DNA from: CADEED01 sp043747875
GTDB lineage: Bacteria; Pseudomonadota; Gammaproteobacteria; Steroidobacterales; Steroidobacteraceae
Direction: 5' to 3'
Assembly: GCA_043747875.1 (NCBI GenBank)
Contig: JAYTOI010000037.1
Location: 1 to 64,000, forward strand
Length of the DNA stretch: 64,000 nt
The translations under genes and the position numbers were made by a program. The notes beneath the pieces were generated by a model. That model was not told the DNA's origin, ran no database searches, and was given only the letters and a program-made list of their open reading frames with translations. Of this stretch, positions 60,425 through 64,000 are shown piece by piece. Position 1 is the first letter of the stretch. Every line of letters begins with the position of its first letter.

Positions 60425-60706
60425 ATGCCTCGTTCACTGAAAAAGGGCCCGTTCGTCGATCTTCACCTGCTGAAGAAAGTCGAAGTTGCCGCCGCCAAGA
60501 GCGATCGCAAGCCGATCAAGACCTGGTCGCGCCGCTCGATGGTCATTCCCGACATGGTCGGTCTCACGATCGCCGTGCATAACGGCCGTCAGCACATCCC
60601 GGTGCTCATCACCGAGAACATGGTCGGCCACAAGCTGGGCGAGTTCTCGCCGACGCGCACCTTCAAGGCGCACTCGGGCGACAAGAAAGTGGAGGCTTCG
60701 TCCTAA
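60425..60706 (+). CDS. rpsS: Ribosomal protein S19
   Basis: 93 residues. MPRSLKKGPFVDLHLLKKVE, then TWSRRSMVIPDMVGLTIAVH, HNGRQHIPVLITENMVGHKL and FSPTRTFKAH are diagnostic. Confidence 0.98.
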   Translation: MPRSLKKGPFVDLHLLKKVEVAAAKSDRKPIKTWSRRSMVIPDMVGLTIAVHNGRQHIPVLITENMVGHKLGEFSPTRTFKAHSGDKKVEASS

Positions 60707-60707
60707 C

Positions 60708-61052
60708 ATGGAAGCGAAAGCCATCCTGCGCTACGCGCGCATCTCCCCGCAGAAGTGCCGCCTCGTCGCGGACATCGTGCGTGGCGCCGAAGTGTCGAAG
60801 GCGCTCAACACACTCAAGTTCATGCCGAAGAAAGGCGCCGACCTCGTGCACAAGGTGCTCTGGTCCGCCGTCGAGAACGCGCAGAACAACCAGGGCCTGG
60901 ACGTCGACGACCTCAAGGTCACGCGCATCATGGTCGATGCCGCTCCGGTGCTTAAGCGCTTCGGCGCGAAGGCCAAGGGCCGCGGCACGCAGATCATCAA
61001 ACGCAACAGTCACATCACCGTCTTCGTCGGCGATGGCAAGAAGGACGAGTAG
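60708..61052 (+). CDS. rplV: Ribosomal protein L22
   Basis: 114 residues, ATG overlapping the end of rpsS spacing by one base. AILRYARISPQKCRLVADIV, VHKVLWSAVENAQNNQGLDV and FGAKAKGRGTQIIKRNSHIT are the L22 pattern including the exit-tunnel hairpin. Confidence 0.97.
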   Translation: MEAKAILRYARISPQKCRLVADIVRGAEVSKALNTLKFMPKKGADLVHKVLWSAVENAQNNQGLDVDDLKVTRIMVDAAPVLKRFGAKAKGRGTQIIKRNSHITVFVGDGKKDE

Positions 61053-61054
61053 CC

Positions 61055-61816
61055 ATGGGTCAAAAGGTCAATCCGATAGCGATCCGGCTCGGCATCACCC
61101 GTGAATGGGTGTCCAAGTGGTACGCCGGCAAGAAGCTCTTCCCGCAGCATGTGCACACGGATTTCCGCGTGCGCGAGTTCCTCAAGACCAAGCTCGCCGA
61201 TGCCTCGGTCAGCCGCATCCTCATCGATCGCGCCGCCAAGCGCGTCAACATCACGATCCAGACCGCGCGTCCGGGCATCGTCATCGGCAAGAAGGGCGAA
61301 GACATCGAGAAGCTGCGCGCCGAGACGGCCAAGATGCTCAAGCTTCCGCCCACCGACGTGCGCCTCAACATCGCCGAGATCAGAAAGCCCGAGCTCGATG
61401 CGCAGCTCGTCGCCGACGGTATCGCGCAGCAGATCGAGAAGCGCGTGATGTTCCGCCGCGCCATGAAGCGCGCCGTGATGAGCACCATGCGTTCGGGCGC
61501 GCTCGGCGTGAAGGTGCGTCTGTCCGGCCGTCTCAACGGCTCGGAAATCGCGCGCACCGAATGGGCGCGCGAAGGTCGCGTGCCGCTGCACACATTCCGC
61601 GCCGACATCGACTACGGCCTCGGCGAAGCCCGCACCACCTACGGCGTCATCGGCGTCAAGGTGTGGATCTTCAAGGGCGAGGTATTCGACAAGGCCGAGC
61701 TCGCGCAGCAGGCCGAAAACGTCGAAGCCGCCCAAGCAGCACAGGCCGCGCAGGGCGCCGCCGCGAACGCTGCCGCCGCAGCGGCCGCCGCCGCTCCGAC
61801 GCCGCCGGCTGCCTAA
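61055..61816 (+). CDS. rpsC: Ribosomal protein S3 with Ala-rich tail
   Basis: 253 residues. MGQKVNPIAIRLGITREWVS, the KH domain GIVIGKKGEDIEKLRAETAK and VRLSGRLNGSEIARTEWARE are diagnostic. The C terminus carries about 35 Ala/Gln-rich residues (AAANAAAAAAAAAPTPPAA) not found in E. coli S3. Confidence 0.97.
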   Translation: MGQKVNPIAIRLGITREWVSKWYAGKKLFPQHVHTDFRVREFLKTKLADASVSRILIDRAAKRVNITIQTARPGIVIGKKGEDIEKLRAETAKMLKLPPTDVRLNIAEIRKPELDAQLVADGIAQQIEKRVMFRRAMKRAVMSTMRSGALGVKVRLSGRLNGSEIARTEWAREGRVPLHTFRADIDYGLGEARTTYGVIGVKVWIFKGEVFDKAELAQQAENVEAAQAAQAAQGAAANAAAAAAAAAPTPPAA

Positions 61817-61831
61817 CAAGGTACAACGACT

Positions 61832-62251
61832 ATGTCCATGCTCCAGCCCAAGCGCACCAAATACCGCAAGATGTTCAAGGGAACGAACACGGGTTTCGCC
61901 CATCGCGGCAGCTCGGTTTCGTTCGGTGAGTTCGGTCTCAAGGCGACCAGCCGTGCGCGTATGACCGCGCGCGAGATCGAAGCGGCGCGCCGCGCCATGA
62001 CGCGCTACGTGAAGCGTGGCGGCCAGGTGTGGAACCGCGTGTTCCCCGATGTGCCCGTCAGCAAGAAGCCTCTCGAAGTCCGCATGGGCTCGGGCAAGGG
62101 CAATATCGAGTTCTGGGTGGCCAAGGTGCAGCCCGGCAAAGTGTTGTTCGAGATCGAAGGCGTCGACGAAGCGACCGCTCGCGAAGCGTTCCGCCTCGCG
62201 AGCGCCAAGCTCTCGGTGTCCACCATGTTCGTGAAACGGCAGGTGCGTTGA
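61832..62251 (+). CDS. rplP: Ribosomal protein L16
   Basis: 139 residues. MLQPKRTKYRKMFKGTNTGF, then VWNRVFPDVPVSKKPLEVRM and MGSGKGNIEFWVAKVQPGKV are diagnostic. Stop overlaps the rpmC start by one base (TGATG). Confidence 0.97.
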   Translation: MSMLQPKRTKYRKMFKGTNTGFAHRGSSVSFGEFGLKATSRARMTAREIEAARRAMTRYVKRGGQVWNRVFPDVPVSKKPLEVRMGSGKGNIEFWVAKVQPGKVLFEIEGVDEATAREAFRLASAKLSVSTMFVKRQVR

Positions 62252-62469
62252 TGAGCGCCAAAGATTTACGTGGCAAGGATCCCAAGGATCTGCAGGCCGA
62301 GGTCATCAAGCTGCGCCGCGAGCAGTTCTCGCTGCGCATGCAGGCGGCGAGCGGCCAGACGGTGAAGCCGTCGGATTTCAGCAAGGTCAAGAAGAGCATC
62401 GCGCGCGTGAAGACCGTGATGAACGAGGCTCGTCTTTCGAAGACAGGGCGCGCAGGAGCCAAGAAATGA
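62251..62469 (+). CDS. rpmC: Ribosomal protein L29
   Basis: 72 residues. DPKDLQAEVIKLRREQFSLR, MQAASGQTVKPSDFSKVKKS and IARVKTVMNE fit L29. Slightly longer than the E. coli protein at the C terminus. Overlaps rpsQ by 4 bp. Confidence 0.96.
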   Translation: MSAKDLRGKDPKDLQAEVIKLRREQFSLRMQAASGQTVKPSDFSKVKKSIARVKTVMNEARLSKTGRAGAKK

Positions 62470-62750
62470 ATTCCCCGGAAGTGAATCAAGTCGAAGGCAA
62501 GAAGCCGAGCCGTGCGCTGGTAGGCAAGGTCGTCTCGAACAAGATGGACAAGACCATCGCTGTCGAGATCGAGCGCCTCATCAAGCATCCGCGTTACGGC
62601 AAGTTCATCCGCCGCACCACCAAGCTGCTGGCGCACGACGAGAACAAGGAAGCCCGCGAAGGCGACACCGTGTCGATCGCGCCGTGCCGTCCCTTGTCGC
62701 GTCGCAAGTCGTACAAGCTGGTCTCGGTCGTTCAGAAGGCGAGCGCCTAA
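62466..62750 (+). CDS. rpsQ: Ribosomal protein S17
   Basis: 94 residues. ALVGKVVSNKMDKTIAVEIE, HPRYGKFIRRTTKLLAHDEN and EGDTVSIAPCRPLSRRKSYK are the S17 signature. Overlaps rplN by one base (TAATG), so the S10 and spc gene sets are translationally joined here. Confidence 0.97.
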   Translation: MNSPEVNQVEGKKPSRALVGKVVSNKMDKTIAVEIERLIKHPRYGKFIRRTTKLLAHDENKEAREGDTVSIAPCRPLSRRKSYKLVSVVQKASA

Positions 62751-63118
62751 TGATCCAGTTACAAACCATGCTCAATGCCGCTGACAACAGCGGTGCCCGT
62801 ACGCTGATGTGCATCAAGGTGCTCGGCGGTACCCGCCGGCGCTACGCGCAGGTCGGCGACGTCATCAAGGTGTCCATCAAGGACGCGATTCCGCGCGGCA
62901 AGGTCAAGAAGGGCGAGGTGTGGGACGCCGTCGTCGTGCGCACCAAGCGTGGCGTGCGTCGCGCCGATGGTTCGCTGCTGCGTTTCGATACGAACGCCGC
63001 GGTGCTCCTGACCAACAAGCTCGAGCCGGTTGGCACGCGCATCTTCGGACCCGTCACGCGCGAGCTGCGCACCGAGCGGTTCATGAAGATCGTCTCGCTC
63101 GCGCCTGAAGTGCTCTGA
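62750..63118 (+). CDS. rplN: Ribosomal protein L14
   Basis: 122 residues. MIQLQTMLNAADNSGARTLM, CIKVLGGTRRRYAQVGDVIK and DTNAAVLLTNKLEPVGTRIF are diagnostic. In E. coli this gene starts the spc operon with its own promoter. Here there is no room for one. Confidence 0.98.
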   Translation: MIQLQTMLNAADNSGARTLMCIKVLGGTRRRYAQVGDVIKVSIKDAIPRGKVKKGEVWDAVVVRTKRGVRRADGSLLRFDTNAAVLLTNKLEPVGTRIFGPVTRELRTERFMKIVSLAPEVL

Positions 63119-63127
63119 GGTAGGTAG

Positions 63128-63448
63128 ATGAACAAGATTCGCAAAGGCGACAACGTGGTCGTGCTGTCGGGCAAGGACAAGGGCCGTCAGGGCGCCGTTC
63201 TCGTGATCGACGGCGAGAAGATCACGGTCGAGAACATCAACAAGGTGAAGAAGCACCAGAAGCCCCGCCAGGGCAAGGGCGCTCCGATCCCGGGCGGTAT
63301 CGTCGAAAAGTCGATGCCGCTGCACATCTCGAAAGTGGCGATCTGGAACGCGGGCGCGAAGAAAGCCGACCGCGTGGGTATCAAGCAGCTGAAGGACGGA
63401 AAGCGCGTTCGCTTCTTCAAGTCCAACGGCGAAGTGATCGACGCCTGA
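63128..63448 (+). CDS. rplX: Ribosomal protein L24
   Basis: 106 residues. KIRKGDNVVVLSGKDKGRQG is the KOW motif, then NKVKKHQKPRQGKGAPIPGG and VEKSMPLHISKVAIWN. Normal length. Confidence 0.97.
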   Translation: MNKIRKGDNVVVLSGKDKGRQGAVLVIDGEKITVENINKVKKHQKPRQGKGAPIPGGIVEKSMPLHISKVAIWNAGAKKADRVGIKQLKDGKRVRFFKSNGEVIDA

Positions 63449-63482
63449 GGGGCGTGGTCTCGTTCGTAAGGAATAGGCAGCA

Positions 63483-64000
63483 ATGGCCAGGTTAAAAGAC
63501 ATCTATCAGAAGACGATCGTCCCGAAGCTCAAGCAGGACTTGGGGCTCTCGAACGTCATGCAGATCCCGAAGATCACCAAGATCACGGTGAACATGGGCG
63601 TGGGCGAAGCAGTGGCCGACCGCAAGGTCATGGACGCAGCCGTCGCCGACCTCACCAAGATCACGGGCCAGAAGCCCAAGCTCTGCATGTCGAAGAAGTC
63701 GATCGCGTCGTTCAAAGTGCGCGAGAACCTGGCCATCGGCACGATGGTCACACTGCGCGGCGAGCGCATGTGGGAGTTCTTCGATCGCCTGATCACGATC
63801 GCGATTCCGCGCATCCGTGACTTCCGCGGCATCAACCCGCGCTCTTTCGACGGCCGCGGCAATTTCAGCCTCGGCATCAAAGAACAGATCATTTTCCCGG
63901 AAATCCAGTACGACCAGATCGATCAGCTCCGGGGAATGGACATCACGATTACGACGACGGCGAAGGATGACAAGCAGGGTCGTGCTCTGCTCAGCGCCTT
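63483..64000 (+). CDS. rplE: Ribosomal protein L5, 3' partial
   Basis: Runs off the window after about 172 of about 179 residues. MARLKDIYQKTIVPKLKQDL, PKITKITVNMGVGEAVADRK, GQKPKLCMSKKSIASFKVRE and GNFSLGIKEQIIFPEIQYD are the L5 pattern. Also binds 5S rRNA. Confidence 0.97.
   Translation, partial: MARLKDIYQKTIVPKLKQDLGLSNVMQIPKITKITVNMGVGEAVADRKVMDAAVADLTKITGQKPKLCMSKKSIASFKVRENLAIGTMVTLRGERMWEFFDRLITIAIPRIRDFRGINPRSFDGRGNFSLGIKEQIIFPEIQYDQIDQLRGMDITITTTAKDDKQGRALLSA

Noticed and set aside
61810..61822. GCCTAACAAGG after rpsC as an attC R''
   Set aside because: It is just the rpsC stop codon plus spacer to rplP; no stem or R' follows.
1..64000. CRISPR arrays, tRNA or rRNA genes, transposases, integrase
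   Set aside because: None seen. The only regular repeats are attC sites, which are imperfect palindromes spaced by genes, not CRISPR spacers.

Overview
The window looks like a GC-rich gammaproteobacterial chromosome. The ribosomal-protein order, HrpA, DeaD, NirB/NasA and large TonB-dependent receptor all fit. A Steroidobacteraceae/Xanthomonadales-like lineage is my guess, not something the sequence proves.

Layout. (1) About 1-11.9 kb is an integron gene-cassette array: 22 attC sites, nearly all 85-90 bp and strongly alike, separate small genes. No integrase gene is visible, so within this window it is an attC cluster whose left end lies outside. Cargo includes a HEPN-like protein, a BrnTA toxin-antitoxin pair, a HigBA-like pair in reverse orientation, two GNAT acetyltransferases, a DUF5063 protein, many small membrane proteins and several unknown soluble proteins. 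Sites decay towards the right end. (2) 11.9-30 kb is ordinary chromosome: VOC and DUF1801 proteins, DeaD helicase, a glycine-zipper protein next to an SLT-like muramidase, a radical SAM protein coupled to RluE, HrpA, an acyltransferase, an ECF sigma factor, a thioredoxin-like membrane protein and a secreted peptide with four CX3C motifs. At least three places here look like decayed attC sites. (3) 30-37 kb and 47-57 kb form an assimilatory nitrate locus. It holds nirB, a NirD-flavoprotein fusion and nasA behind a sigma54-type promoter. It also holds narK-hemD, a divergent PP2C-kinase fusion, and nrtA/nrtB/double ATPase plus a porin behind a second sigma54-type promoter. (4) Between those halves (37-47 kb) lie an intact orphan attC with two small genes, an esterase and a GH97 glycosidase, a gutted M13 peptidase pseudogene, a PAS histidine kinase, a TonB-dependent receptor and a DUF1801-like pseudogene. 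(5) 57.4-64 kb is the S10/spc ribosomal-protein operon from rplC to a partial rplE, without rpsJ at its head.

How the parts work together. The nitrate genes make a complete route: porin, NrtABC-type ABC transporter and NarK for uptake, NasA for nitrate to nitrite, NirB/NirD for nitrite to ammonium, and HemD for the siroheme NirB needs. The two sigma54-type promoters tie the enzyme operon and the ABC transporter operon to nitrogen control. The cassette array is the accessory part of the window. Its attC sites also shape the encoded proteins, because R'' supplies stop codons and another attC frame adds a common C-terminal tail (N-K/T-S-L-E-R-T-R).
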